64,000 bases of DNA from Poriferisodalis sp965205175 (GTDB lineage Bacteria > Actinomycetota > Acidimicrobiia > Acidimicrobiales > Poriferisodalaceae). The notes under the pieces were generated by a model. It saw only the letters and a program-made list of their open reading frames with translations, was not told where the DNA came from and made no database searches. The stretch is taken from the NCBI RefSeq assembly GCF_965205175.1, contig NZ_OZ242038.1, positions 1,860,001 to 1,924,000 of the forward strand. The letters are read 5' to 3'. The translations under genes and the position numbers were made by a program. Positions within the stretch are counted from its first letter, which is position 1. Each line of letters starts with the position of its first letter. This document shows positions 57,195 to 64,000 of this stretch, one piece after another.

Positions 57195-58466
57195 TCAGGA
57201 CGGGCGCCAGTAACGATGCTCGACGAACGGCAGCGGCACCACGCGGCACGGCTCGGGTCCCTTGCGCCCGCGTGCGAACAGCTCCGTGCCGACGGTGCCG
57301 TGTTCGACGGCCACGTAGCCCATGGCGATCGGCGCGTCGACGGTGGGTCCGTAGCTGCCGCTCGTCACGATGCCGACCTCGCTGCCCTGCGCGTCGGCCA
57401 GCACAGCGCCGTCGCGAATGGGCCGGCGACCGTCGGCGACGATGCCCACACGTCGCCGAGACGGACCCCGCGCCAGCTGTGCAGCAATGGCGTCGGCACC
57501 CGGGAAACCGCCTTGGGCTCGTCTGCGTTTCGGAATGCACCACCCCAGACCGGCCTCTGCGGGCGATGTCGACTCGGTCAGCTCGTGGCCCACCAGCGGC
57601 AGCCCGGCTTCCAGCCGCAGCGTGTCGCGGGCACCGAGTCCAGCGGGCGAGACCTCTTCGCAGCCCAGCAGCAGTTCTGCGACATGCACCGCGTCCGCCG
57701 CGGGCACGGCCAGCTCGAAGCCGTCTTCGCCGGTGTAGCCGCAGCGCGACACCTCGCACTCGACGCCGTTGATGGACATGGCGGCGGTGGCCATGAAGGC
57801 GAGCTGGGCCGCAGCGGGTGCCCATCGCGCTACGACATCGGCCGCGGCGGGGCCTTGCAGCGCGAGCAGCGCCAGGTCGTGCCGCAGGCAGATGCGCACC
57901 TCGCCGTCGTCACTGCCGCCGTTCGCAGCTCGCAGCATGGCCATGTCGGCGTCGATGCGCGCAGCGTTCACCACCAGCCGCAGACGGCTTCGGTGGTGGG
58001 CAACGATGAGATCGTCCAGCACGCCTCCGCTGGGCGTGGTGAACAGCGTGTAGCGCATCTGGCCCGGCTGGAGACTCTGCATCGACCCGGGCACGCATCG
58101 CTCCAGCCAGGCCGTTGCGTCGCGCAGGTCATCGTCGCGCAGGTCATCGGTGCCGGGGTGGAGGTCAACGATGCCCATGTGACTGACGTCGAACAGTCCG
58201 GCGGCGGAACGCGTGCGGCGATGCTCGGCGACCGTGCCCTCGAATCGCATGGGCAGTGCATGGCCGGCGAAGCTGACCATGCGCCCGCCCAGCGCGGTGT
58301 GCAGCTCGAACAGCGGAGTGCAGATGCCGCCAGTGGCTGTGTCGGTTTCGGCATCGGCGTCGGCGTCAGTGTCTGTGCCGAGTTTGTCTGTACCGAGTTT
58401 GTCTGTACCGGATTTCGCACCACCGGCCATCGCACCACGGCCGATGGCGGTGCTCGTTTCAGCCAT
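57195..58466 (-). CDS. gcvT: Glycine cleavage system aminomethyltransferase, T protein
   Basis: 423 residues. Folate-binding T-protein: PLFELHTALGGRMVSFAGHALP, RSAAGLFDVSHMGIV, GYTGEDGFELAVPA, GLGARDTLRLEAGLPL and SGSYGPTVDAPIAMGYV (parts). It releases ammonia from the aminomethyl-lipoyl H protein and forms methylene-tetrahydrofolate. The first 48 residues are an Asp/Thr/Lys-rich extension with GTDKL repeats, again from a 15-bp minisatellite. 44 bp downstream of the ArsC-family selenoprotein gene; no glycine riboswitch fits in that gap. Confidence 0.95.
   Translation of the reverse strand: MAETSTAIGRGAMAGGAKSGTDKLGTDKLGTDTDADADAETDTATGGICTPLFELHTALGGRMVSFAGHALPMRFEGTVAEHRRTRSAAGLFDVSHMGIVDLHPGTDDLRDDDLRDATAWLERCVPGSMQSLQPGQMRYTLFTTPSGGVLDDLIVAHHRSRLRLVVNAARIDADMAMLRAANGGSDDGEVRICLRHDLALLALQGPAAADVVARWAPAAAQLAFMATAAMSINGVECEVSRCGYTGEDGFELAVPAADAVHVAELLLGCEEVSPAGLGARDTLRLEAGLPLVGHELTESTSPAEAGLGWCIPKRRRAQGGFPGADAIAAQLARGPSRRRVGIVADGRRPIRDGAVLADAQGSEVGIVTSGSYGPTVDAPIAMGYVAVEHGTVGTELFARGRKGPEPCRVVPLPFVEHRYWRPS
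58366..58410. repeat. 15-bp minisatellite at the 5' end of gcvT
   Basis: AGTTTGTCTGTACCG at 58381-58395 and 58396-58410, with a degenerate third unit just before. Encodes GTDKL, GTDKL, GTDTD on the minus strand. Confidence 0.88.
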
Positions 58467-58510
58467 CGAGCGGCGTGACCTCGCTTGAATTCGCTTCGCT
58501 TGGCTTCACC

Positions 58511-58873
58511 TCAGGCTTCGGCGAGCAGCGCAGCGATGCGGCTCTTCGGACGCCCGATGTAGGCCCGGTTGTCGATGATCACCACGGGACGCTGCATGAG
58601 CGCCTTCTTCTGGCTCAACAGGTCGACGACCGCTGCAGGATTGCCGACGTAGTCGTCCTCATTCAGGCCCAGCTTCTTGAACTGCGAGTCCTTGCGCACC
58701 AGGTCCTCGACGGGATCGGCCAGGATCGACACGATGTGCTCGAGTTCGGTGCGGTCGGGCGGCGACTTCATGTACAGGACGATGTCGGTCTCGACTCCAG
58801 CTTCCTCGGCGACCGCCAAGGCATTCCGAGAAGAGTTTCAATGGGGGTTGTGGTAGATCTTCACGTTGCTCAC
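58511..58873 (-). CDS. ArsC/Spx-family protein with selenocysteine at the active site
   Basis: 120 residues when TGA 58840-58838 is read as selenocysteine; ignoring it leaves a 102-residue fragment lacking the active site. The N-terminus reads VKIYHNPH-U-NSSRNALAVAEE, replacing the catalytic Cys of the ArsC motif (NPRCSKSR-like). The rest is standard: YMKSPPDRTEL, VRKDSQFKKLGL, MQRPVVIIDNRAYIGRPKS. Glutaredoxin-linked arsenate reductases and related thiol oxidoreductases use this fold. The full length matches the family. A TAGCTT box 7 nt before GTG 58873 supports that start. First gene of the gcv-selD operon. Confidence 0.88.
58801..58840 (-). other. Selenocysteine TGA codon and SECIS-like hairpin in the ArsC-family gene
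   Basis: TGA at 58840-58838, then 4 nt, then a stem CTTC-TCGG (58833-58826) with CCGA-G-GAAG (58809-58801), 8 bp with one bulged base, closing a 16-nt loop containing GCC/GGC that can pair further. Position fits a bacterial SECIS. Confidence 0.7.
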
Positions 58874-58880
58874 GGGCGCG

Positions 58881-58886
58881 AAGCTA
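58881..58886 (-). promoter_or_regulatory. -10-like box TAGCTT heading the selenoprotein-gcv operon
   Basis: TAGCTT on the minus strand, 7 nt before GTG 58873. It shares a 40-bp intergenic space with the ilvD promoter box pointing the other way. Confidence 0.55.
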
Positions 58887-58901
58887 GCGGCAGCGCTCGC
58901 G

Positions 58902-58907
58902 TAGGCT
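58902..58907 (+). promoter_or_regulatory. -10-like box TAGGCT before ilvD
   Basis: TAGGCT, 6 nt before the ilvD ATG at 58914; leaderless geometry. Confidence 0.55.
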
Positions 58908-58913
58908 GCGCAC

Positions 58914-60749
58914 ATGCCGAGCTACCGATCCGTCACCTCCACTGCAGGCCGCAATCAGGCTGGAGCGCGCGCATTGTGGCGTGCGACCGGCATGACCGAC
59001 GATGACTTCGGCAAGCCGATCGTCGCCGTCGCCAACTCCTTCACCCAGTTCGTGCCGGGCCATGTTCACCTCAAGGACCTCGGCCAGCTCGTCGCCCGCG
59101 AGATCGAGGCCGCGGGGGGCGTCGCCAAGGAGTTCAACACCATCGCCGTCGACGACGGCATCGCGATGGGGCACGACGGCATGCTCTACAGCCTCCCGTC
59201 GCGGGACCTCATTGCGGACTCCGTCGAGTACATGGTGAACGCGCACTGCGCCGATGCGCTGGTGTGCATCTCCAACTGCGACAAGATCACGCCGGGCATG
59301 CTCAATGCCGCGATGCGGCTGAACGTGCCCACGGTGTTCGTGTCGGGCGGGCCGATGGAAGCCGGCAAGACGAAGCTGGCGACGCAGAAGGTGGACCTCA
59401 TCAACGTGATGGTCGTTGCCGCTGACGACTCCGTCAGCGACGAGGACGTGGCAGAGATGGAGCGCTCCGGCTGTCCGACGTGCGGTTCGTGCTCGGGGAT
59501 GTTCACCGCCAACTCCATGAACTGCCTCACCGAAGCGCTGGGGCTGTCGCTGCCCGGCAACGGCACTGTGGTGGCGACGCATGCGGACCGTCGTGAGCTG
59601 TTCTTGGAGGCGGGGCGGCTCGTGGTCGAGTTGTGCCGGCGCTACTACCAAGGCGACGATGCGTCGGTGCTGCCGCGCTCGATCGGCAGCTTCGAGGCCT
59701 TCGAGAACGCCATGACGCTCGACATCGCGATGGGCGGGTCCACCAACACCATCTTGCATCTGCTCGCTGCTGCGCGAGAAGCCGAGCTGGACTTCACGAT
59801 GGCCGACATCGACCGGCTGTCGCGCAAGGTGCCCAACATCTGCAAGGTGGCACCGGCGTCGGAGTACTACCACGTCGAAGACGTACACCGTGCGGGCGGT
59901 GTCATGGCCATCATGGCCGAGCTGAACCGGGCTGGACTCATTGCCAATCAGGTGCCCACAGTGCATTCGCCGACCATGTTCGACGCGATCTCGCGCTGGG
60001 ACGTGGTCACCAATGAAGACCCGAAACTGGCCGAGTTCTACCGGGCGGGACCGGCGGGCATTCCGACGCAGGTGGCCTTCAGCCAATCCGAGCGCTATCG
60101 CACGCTGGACACCGATCGCGAGCGTGGCTGCATTCGGTCCGTGGACTTCGCATACTCCGCCGACGGCGGGCTGGCGGTTCTCTACGGCAATTTGGCGCCC
60201 GACGGCTGCGTCGTGAAGACCGCCGGGGTCGACGAGTCCATCTGGACATTCGCCGGTCCGGCCCATGTGGTCGAGAGCCAGGACGAGGCCGTCGAGCACA
60301 TTCTGGCCGGCAAGGTGGCGCCCGGCGAGGTGATGGTCGTGCGCTATGAGGGGCCTCGGGGCGGTCCGGGCATGCAGGAGATGCTGTACCCGACGTCGTA
60401 TCTGAAATCGAAGGGCCTCGGCGCGGTGTGCGCGCTCGTCACCGACGGCCGCTTCTCGGGCGGCACGTCGGGGCTGTCGATCGGCCATGTCTCGCCGGAG
60501 GCTGCCGCAGGCGGCTTGATCGGGCTGGTGCGCAACGGCGACGCCATCCAGATCGACATTCCGAATCGCAGTATTCGCCTGGCCGTCGACGAGGCCGAGC
60601 TGGAGCGGCGGCGCAGCGAGCAGGACGCGGCCGGCTGGCAACCCGCCGCGCCCCGTTCGAGGCGGGTCTCCGCGGCACTGCGCGCCTACGCAGCTATGGC
60701 CACCAGCGCCGACAAGGGCGCCGTACGCGATCTCGCCGGTTTGGGCTGA
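58914..60749 (+). CDS. ilvD: Dihydroxy-acid dehydratase
   Basis: 611 residues. Full-length IlvD: GRNQAGARALWRATGMTDDDF, iron-sulfur cysteines in ISNCDKITPGM and CPTCGSCSGMFTANSMN, SLPGNGT, and the C-terminal VTDGRFSGGTSGLSIGHVSPEAA (parts). It dehydrates dihydroxy acids in valine and isoleucine synthesis; about 610 residues fits the long (E. coli-type) form. Divergent from the ArsC-family gene with only 40 bp between starts. Confidence 0.96.
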   Translation: MPSYRSVTSTAGRNQAGARALWRATGMTDDDFGKPIVAVANSFTQFVPGHVHLKDLGQLVAREIEAAGGVAKEFNTIAVDDGIAMGHDGMLYSLPSRDLIADSVEYMVNAHCADALVCISNCDKITPGMLNAAMRLNVPTVFVSGGPMEAGKTKLATQKVDLINVMVVAADDSVSDEDVAEMERSGCPTCGSCSGMFTANSMNCLTEALGLSLPGNGTVVATHADRRELFLEAGRLVVELCRRYYQGDDASVLPRSIGSFEAFENAMTLDIAMGGSTNTILHLLAAAREAELDFTMADIDRLSRKVPNICKVAPASEYYHVEDVHRAGGVMAIMAELNRAGLIANQVPTVHSPTMFDAISRWDVVTNEDPKLAEFYRAGPAGIPTQVAFSQSERYRTLDTDRERGCIRSVDFAYSADGGLAVLYGNLAPDGCVVKTAGVDESIWTFAGPAHVVESQDEAVEHILAGKVAPGEVMVVRYEGPRGGPGMQEMLYPTSYLKSKGLGAVCALVTDGRFSGGTSGLSIGHVSPEAAAGGLIGLVRNGDAIQIDIPNRSIRLAVDEAELERRRSEQDAAGWQPAAPRSRRVSAALRAYAAMATSADKGAVRDLAGLG

Positions 60750-60856
60750 GCTGCGCAGGCTGCGTGGCTTGGCTCGAAGCATCAGGTTCTGGCGGCCCTG
60801 TTCAGGGGCTCTGGCTCAGGGACTCGGGCCTAGGGACACGGTGCCCGGCAGCGCTC

Positions 60857-60862
60857 TAGTGT
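60857..60862 (+). promoter_or_regulatory. -10-like box TAGTGT before the MFS gene
   Basis: TAGTGT, 7 nt before GTG 60870; same pattern as before the bifunctional nuclease gene. Supports the GTG start over ATG 60924. Confidence 0.5.
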
Positions 60863-60869
60863 CGGGGCG

Positions 60870-62945
60870 GTGAACGCTGTCAGCGCACCCAATGCACCCT
60901 GTGTGCCCAGCGTTCCCGGTGCCATGAGCGCGCAGCCAGCGCACCTGGACTCGGCCCGTGGCTGGGTGACGGCGTGCGGGGCGGCGGTCGTCATCATGGC
61001 CGGGTTCGGCACGATCTACAGCTTCACGGCCTTCGCCGGCGACATGGCTGACGAGTTCGACACGGGCTTGGGTCCGATCTCGATCGTGTTCGGGATCACG
61101 GTGTTCCTCTACTTCGGCAGCGCGCTGTTGTCGGGGCGCTTGTACGACCGGTTCGGGATCGTGCCGCTGCTGGTCGGCGGCGGTGCGCTGTTCGTCAGCG
61201 GACTGGTGGCCACTTCGTACGTGACGGTGCTGTGGCACGGCTACGTGCTGTACGGCATCGGGCTCGGGTTCGGTGGCGGAATGTTCAACGCCCCGCTGTT
61301 CGCGCTCGTCGCCTTGTGGTTCGTGCGTCACCGTGCGATGGCGCAGGGCATCGTGGCGACCGGTTCAGGGCTCGGCACGATGATCTACGTGCCGTTCGCT
61401 CAGCGGCTGCTGGGGGAGTACGGCTGGCGCGTCGGCATGCGCTGGCTGGCGCTGATCGCGGTGGTGATCTTGCTGTTGGGGCTGGCCGTGATCCGTCAGC
61501 CGCCGAGGCCGCAGATGGGGGACTCGCGCCGCCACTTGGCGCTGCTGCTGCGAACGCCGACGTTCTGGCAACTGGGTGCTTCGATGATTCTGTTCACGAT
61601 CGCGGTCATCGGCACGATCGGGCTCGTCATCCCGTTCGCTCAAGACGACGGCGTGCCGGAGCTGGCCGCGGGCTGGCTGGTCTTCGTCGTTGGTCTCTCC
61701 AGCATCGTCGGACGCTTGGCGCTGACGGGTTTGGCGAGACCGCTGGGGTCGGTTCGTCTGCTGAAGATCGCCTTCGGCGGATTGCCGGTGGCGTTCGCCA
61801 TCTGGCTCGTCACCACTCGGGTGAGTTCGCTCGAGGCCAAGTACGTGCTGCTGGTGATCTTCGCTGCGCTGCTCGGCGTCTGCTACGGGGGATTTGTGGC
61901 GCTGATCGGTGATGTGACTGCGCACCTGTTCGGCTTGGCGAGTCTCGGGGCCGTGGTCGGCAGGTTCTTCTTCTTTTCGAGCATTGGTGCGCTGGTGGGG
62001 CCGCCGCTGCTGGGCTTTGCTCACGATGCCAGCGGTGGTGTGTCGGTGCCGATCCTGGCGGTCGGCGTCATTGCGCTGGCGGGTGCTGTGGTGCTGCTGC
62101 CGACCACCCGGCACCCGCTGCCGCTGCCGACCTATCTCGCACCGGGCGACGTGCCGCCGCCGATGCCGGCTGTGCCGCCGGTGCCGCCGTCTGTCACCCC
62201 TGCTGCGGGACGGGCGGTGTCCGTGCCCACGCGGCCTCGTGCGCACAACGGGCAGCCGTTGGCGGCCGGCGCTGCGCAGACGGCGTCGGCGTCGTCGGAG
62301 GTAGCGGTGGCGCGTGAGGCAGTGCCGGAATTCGTGCCCGTGGCGGTCGCGGCGGAGACAGCTCACTCGCAGAGTCACGACCCGTTTGCCCTTGCTGTGG
62401 CGATACCCGTGTCCGACGACCGATTGCCCGTTGCCGCGGGATCCTCGCCGACTGTTGGTGCGCCTGTCGCGGCTACCGCGTCGCAGATAGAGTCGCAGAT
62501 AGACACGACGCTTGGTGCCGCTGCATCGTCGCGGATCGGCGGTTTGCCCGGCGTTGCGGCGTCCCTGCGACCTGGCGATACGCCTGATGCCGGCGGGTCT
62601 TCGCGGGCTGTGGGTGTGCGTGACGCGGTAGCGTCGCCACGGGCAGACGATGGGCCTGTCACCGCTGGATCGTCTGGATCGTCGCCGGCGGTTGGTGCGC
62701 CTGTCGTTGCAGCGTCGCTGCGGGCCGATAGCTCGCGCATTGCCGCAGCACCGTCGGCGGTGAGTCGCGGTGTCGCTGTGCCGGATGCGGCCGACGAGAA
62801 TGACGGCTTGGAGGACAACGGCTTGGAGGACAACGGACTGGCTGCTGTCTTGGCGCAGCCGCGGTCGGCGGCACTGCGCGCGAGTCCGCCCGCGGTGTAC
62901 TGGCCCGTGCCCGCAGCGACTGTCTTGGAGCACGGCCCAAGGTGA
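60870..62945 (+). CDS. Major facilitator superfamily transporter with long low-complexity C-terminal tail
   Basis: 691 residues. The first 420 form a 12-helix MFS transporter of the oxalate/formate or monocarboxylate kind: SARGWVTACGAAVVIMAGFGTIYSF, SGRLYDRFGIVPLLVGG between helices 2 and 3, ATGSGLGTMIYVPF, and FFFFSSIGALVGPPLLGFAHDASG. The last 270 residues (from about 425) are Ala/Pro/Ser/Val/Asp-rich with degenerate internal repeats (AASLRxD, SSRxxG) and an exact GLEDN duplication. This tail is absent from ordinary MFS proteins and would be cytoplasmic and disordered. Substrate unknown. Confidence 0.85.
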   Translation: MNAVSAPNAPCVPSVPGAMSAQPAHLDSARGWVTACGAAVVIMAGFGTIYSFTAFAGDMADEFDTGLGPISIVFGITVFLYFGSALLSGRLYDRFGIVPLLVGGGALFVSGLVATSYVTVLWHGYVLYGIGLGFGGGMFNAPLFALVALWFVRHRAMAQGIVATGSGLGTMIYVPFAQRLLGEYGWRVGMRWLALIAVVILLLGLAVIRQPPRPQMGDSRRHLALLLRTPTFWQLGASMILFTIAVIGTIGLVIPFAQDDGVPELAAGWLVFVVGLSSIVGRLALTGLARPLGSVRLLKIAFGGLPVAFAIWLVTTRVSSLEAKYVLLVIFAALLGVCYGGFVALIGDVTAHLFGLASLGAVVGRFFFFSSIGALVGPPLLGFAHDASGGVSVPILAVGVIALAGAVVLLPTTRHPLPLPTYLAPGDVPPPMPAVPPVPPSVTPAAGRAVSVPTRPRAHNGQPLAAGAAQTASASSEVAVAREAVPEFVPVAVAAETAHSQSHDPFALAVAIPVSDDRLPVAAGSSPTVGAPVAATASQIESQIDTTLGAAASSRIGGLPGVAASLRPGDTPDAGGSSRAVGVRDAVASPRADDGPVTAGSSGSSPAVGAPVVAASLRADSSRIAAAPSAVSRGVAVPDAADENDGLEDNGLEDNGLAAVLAQPRSAALRASPPAVYWPVPAATVLEHGPR
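62805..62834 (+). repeat. 15-bp direct repeat, two units, in the MFS tail
   Basis: GGCTTGGAGGACAAC twice in tandem, encoding GLEDN GLEDN, followed by a truncated GLA. Confidence 0.88.
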
Positions 62946-62985
62946 GCCGGTGTTGGACGAGCACGGAGCGAGCAATGAGCGAGCA

Positions 62986-63696
62986 ATGAGCGAGCAGCCC
63001 TTCACGGCGCCTCAGACGGCCGCTGCCGGGACCGGTCCTCAGAATGTGCCGCAGGCGGCCGGGCGGCAGTCGCAGACCGGTTTGGAGACCGGTCTGCCGA
63101 CGTCGGTCACCCACGATGAGCGACGCGCTGGTGCAGGCGCCGCGCAGGATCTTCACCTTCGCTCGACCGATCCGGTAGCAGAGGCACCGATAGAAGTGCT
63201 GCGCGGCACCGTTCGCTGCCAGTGGATCGACCACAACGGTCACCTCAACGCCGGCTACTACCTCGTGGCTTTCGACGATGCCATCGGTCCTTGGATGGAG
63301 TTCATCGGGCTTGGTGCCGCACATCGCGAAGCGTGCGATGTCACGACGTTCAGCGCACAGAATCACGTCACCTACGTGCGCGAGATCGGGCCGGACGAGC
63401 CGTATTCGATCACGGTGCAACTGCTCGGCTACGACCGCAAACGGATTCACGCGTTCCAGGTGATGACCCAGACCCAGGACGGCTACGTCGCGGCAACCTG
63501 CGAATTCGTCTCGCTGCACATCGACGGACCGACTCGGCGCGTCGGCCCGATGGCCGATGCGCCCTATCGGCGGCTGGGCGACATCTGGGCAGCCCATCAG
63601 CAGCTGTCCCTGCCCTCGCAGGTCGGTCGCACCATCGCCGTCCCGCCTTCAGCCCAAGCACACCTGCACGTGGACCTCGTCCCCCAGCTCGCCTGA
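62986..63696 (+). CDS. Hot-dog fold acyl-CoA thioesterase
   Basis: 236 residues from ATG 62986, 40 bp after the MFS stop. A 65-residue low-complexity leader precedes a hot-dog domain: VRCQWIDHNGHLNAGYYLVAFDDA, YVREIGPDEPYSITVQLLGYDRKRIHAF (parts), CEFVSLHIDGPTRRVGP. It resembles betainyl-CoA/4-hydroxybenzoyl-CoA-type thioesterases with the D-x-N-G-H-x-N motif. It hydrolyses an acyl-CoA. Next to a carboxylate-type MFS gene, which fits handling of an organic acid; inference. Alternative short starts exist because GAGCGAGCAAT is repeated before the ATG. Confidence 0.88.
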   Translation: MSEQPFTAPQTAAAGTGPQNVPQAAGRQSQTGLETGLPTSVTHDERRAGAGAAQDLHLRSTDPVAEAPIEVLRGTVRCQWIDHNGHLNAGYYLVAFDDAIGPWMEFIGLGAAHREACDVTTFSAQNHVTYVREIGPDEPYSITVQLLGYDRKRIHAFQVMTQTQDGYVAATCEFVSLHIDGPTRRVGPMADAPYRRLGDIWAAHQQLSLPSQVGRTIAVPPSAQAHLHVDLVPQLA

Positions 63697-64000
63697 TCTG
63701 CCGCCGCGGCAGCGGCCGCCAGGTCAGCGGGCACCGCACGCTCGCGAGCTGACCAGGTGTGCTGATGACCGAGCTGAGGACCGAGCTGACGAGGTGTGCC
63801 TGTTCGACCGCTCGCTGACGGTTGCTGACTTGTTGAGTTCTCCGTGCGGGCGTGGCGCCTGTTCGGGCGTGCTGTCCGATAAGGCACTTGGTTCGCGAGG
63901 AGACAGGGCCGGTAGAGCCGCTTCCGGGATGATGGCCACTGTCCAGGTTCAGTCCGAGCGGAGCGGGGGCAAGAGCGCGAGTTTGCCGATGCAGTGAGTG
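63697..64000. other. Terminal 304 bp without a recognisable gene
   Basis: No open frame with protein-like composition and no RNA motif seen. A small repeat GACCGAGCTGA-like occurs at 63767-63792. A gene running in from beyond the window cannot be excluded. Confidence 0.4.

Noticed and set aside
58467..58510. Glycine riboswitch upstream of gcvT
   Set aside because: Only 44 bp separate gcvT from the upstream gene, too short for the known aptamer, and no matching motif was seen at the operon head (40 bp).
58838..58840. Reading the TGA in the ArsC-family gene as an inactivating stop
   Set aside because: It falls on the catalytic codon, the frame is intact on both sides, a hairpin follows, and selD with the same feature lies in the operon.
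58884..60782. Long open frame on the minus strand opposite ilvD (about 630 codons)
   Set aside because: Antisense shadow of a conserved gene in high-GC DNA; no protein-like motifs.
61365..63005. Long Arg/His/Gln-rich frame opposite the MFS gene
   Set aside because: Shadow frame; composition is that of a complement of GC-rich coding sequence.

Overview
The window (about 66-68% GC, 64 kb) comes from a high-GC actinobacterium. Markers are a mycothione reductase, two luciferase-like flavin/F420-type oxidoreductases, and the gcvH / FHA (GarA-type) / FtsR-type MerR / bifunctional nuclease / second MerR cluster. The catabolic gene mix would fit an uncultured Acidimicrobiia-like lineage; that placement is inference. 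Many solitary or operon-leading genes carry a TANNNT box 6-8 nt before the start codon, which points to leaderless transcripts.

Layout. 1-3640: end of a sugar ABC transporter interleaved with two paralogous SnoaL/NTF2-like proteins. 3690-13920: mostly single catabolic or housekeeping genes (VOC protein, phytanoyl-CoA dioxygenase family protein, exported FN3 protein, acyl-CoA dehydrogenase, amidohydrolase, CobW GTPase, luciferase-like oxidoreductase, HMCES/YedK protein, HIT protein). 13931-19739 (minus): a type ISP (single-polypeptide) restriction-modification gene interrupted by three simple-sequence tracts: G13, (CT)33 and C9 on the plus strand. 20119-24896: pgsA-like gene, gcvH-garA-ftsR-bfn-merR cluster, msrB. 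25010-31902: two related exported proteins, a second luciferase-like oxidoreductase, a DUF1330 protein with a Rieske oxygenase, and an alanine-glyoxylate-type aminotransferase. 32127-41555: a complete hexitol (mannitol-type) PTS locus as two convergent operons: IIC-IIB-IIA-HPr-small protein on plus; dehydrogenase-PfkB kinase-membrane protein-Enzyme I-PRD regulator on minus. 41861-46854: minus-strand catabolic genes. 47201-50007: beta-lactamase-fold hydrolase and mycothione reductase. 50046-58873 (minus): an operon led by an ArsC-family gene, then gcvT, gcvP, a nucleoside hydrolase, selD, a NadD-like gene and a 2OG oxygenase. 58914-63696: ilvD, an MFS transporter with a long low-complexity tail, and a hot-dog thioesterase.

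Two things stand out. First, immediately after the (CT)33 tract the restriction gene holds five diverged copies of the same short target-recognition-like module, each in the next reading frame and each closing on a stop that overlaps or abuts the next start. A change of one dinucleotide unit would swap which module ends the protein. Second, the gcv operon contains two genes with an in-frame TGA exactly at the catalytic cysteine position (selD and the ArsC-family protein), each followed by a hairpin. These are very likely selenocysteine codons; no selA, selB or tRNA-Sec is visible here. A further theme is 15-bp in-frame minisatellites in linkers or termini of at least six otherwise ordinary genes.

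No tRNA, rRNA, CRISPR array, transposase or integrase was recognised.
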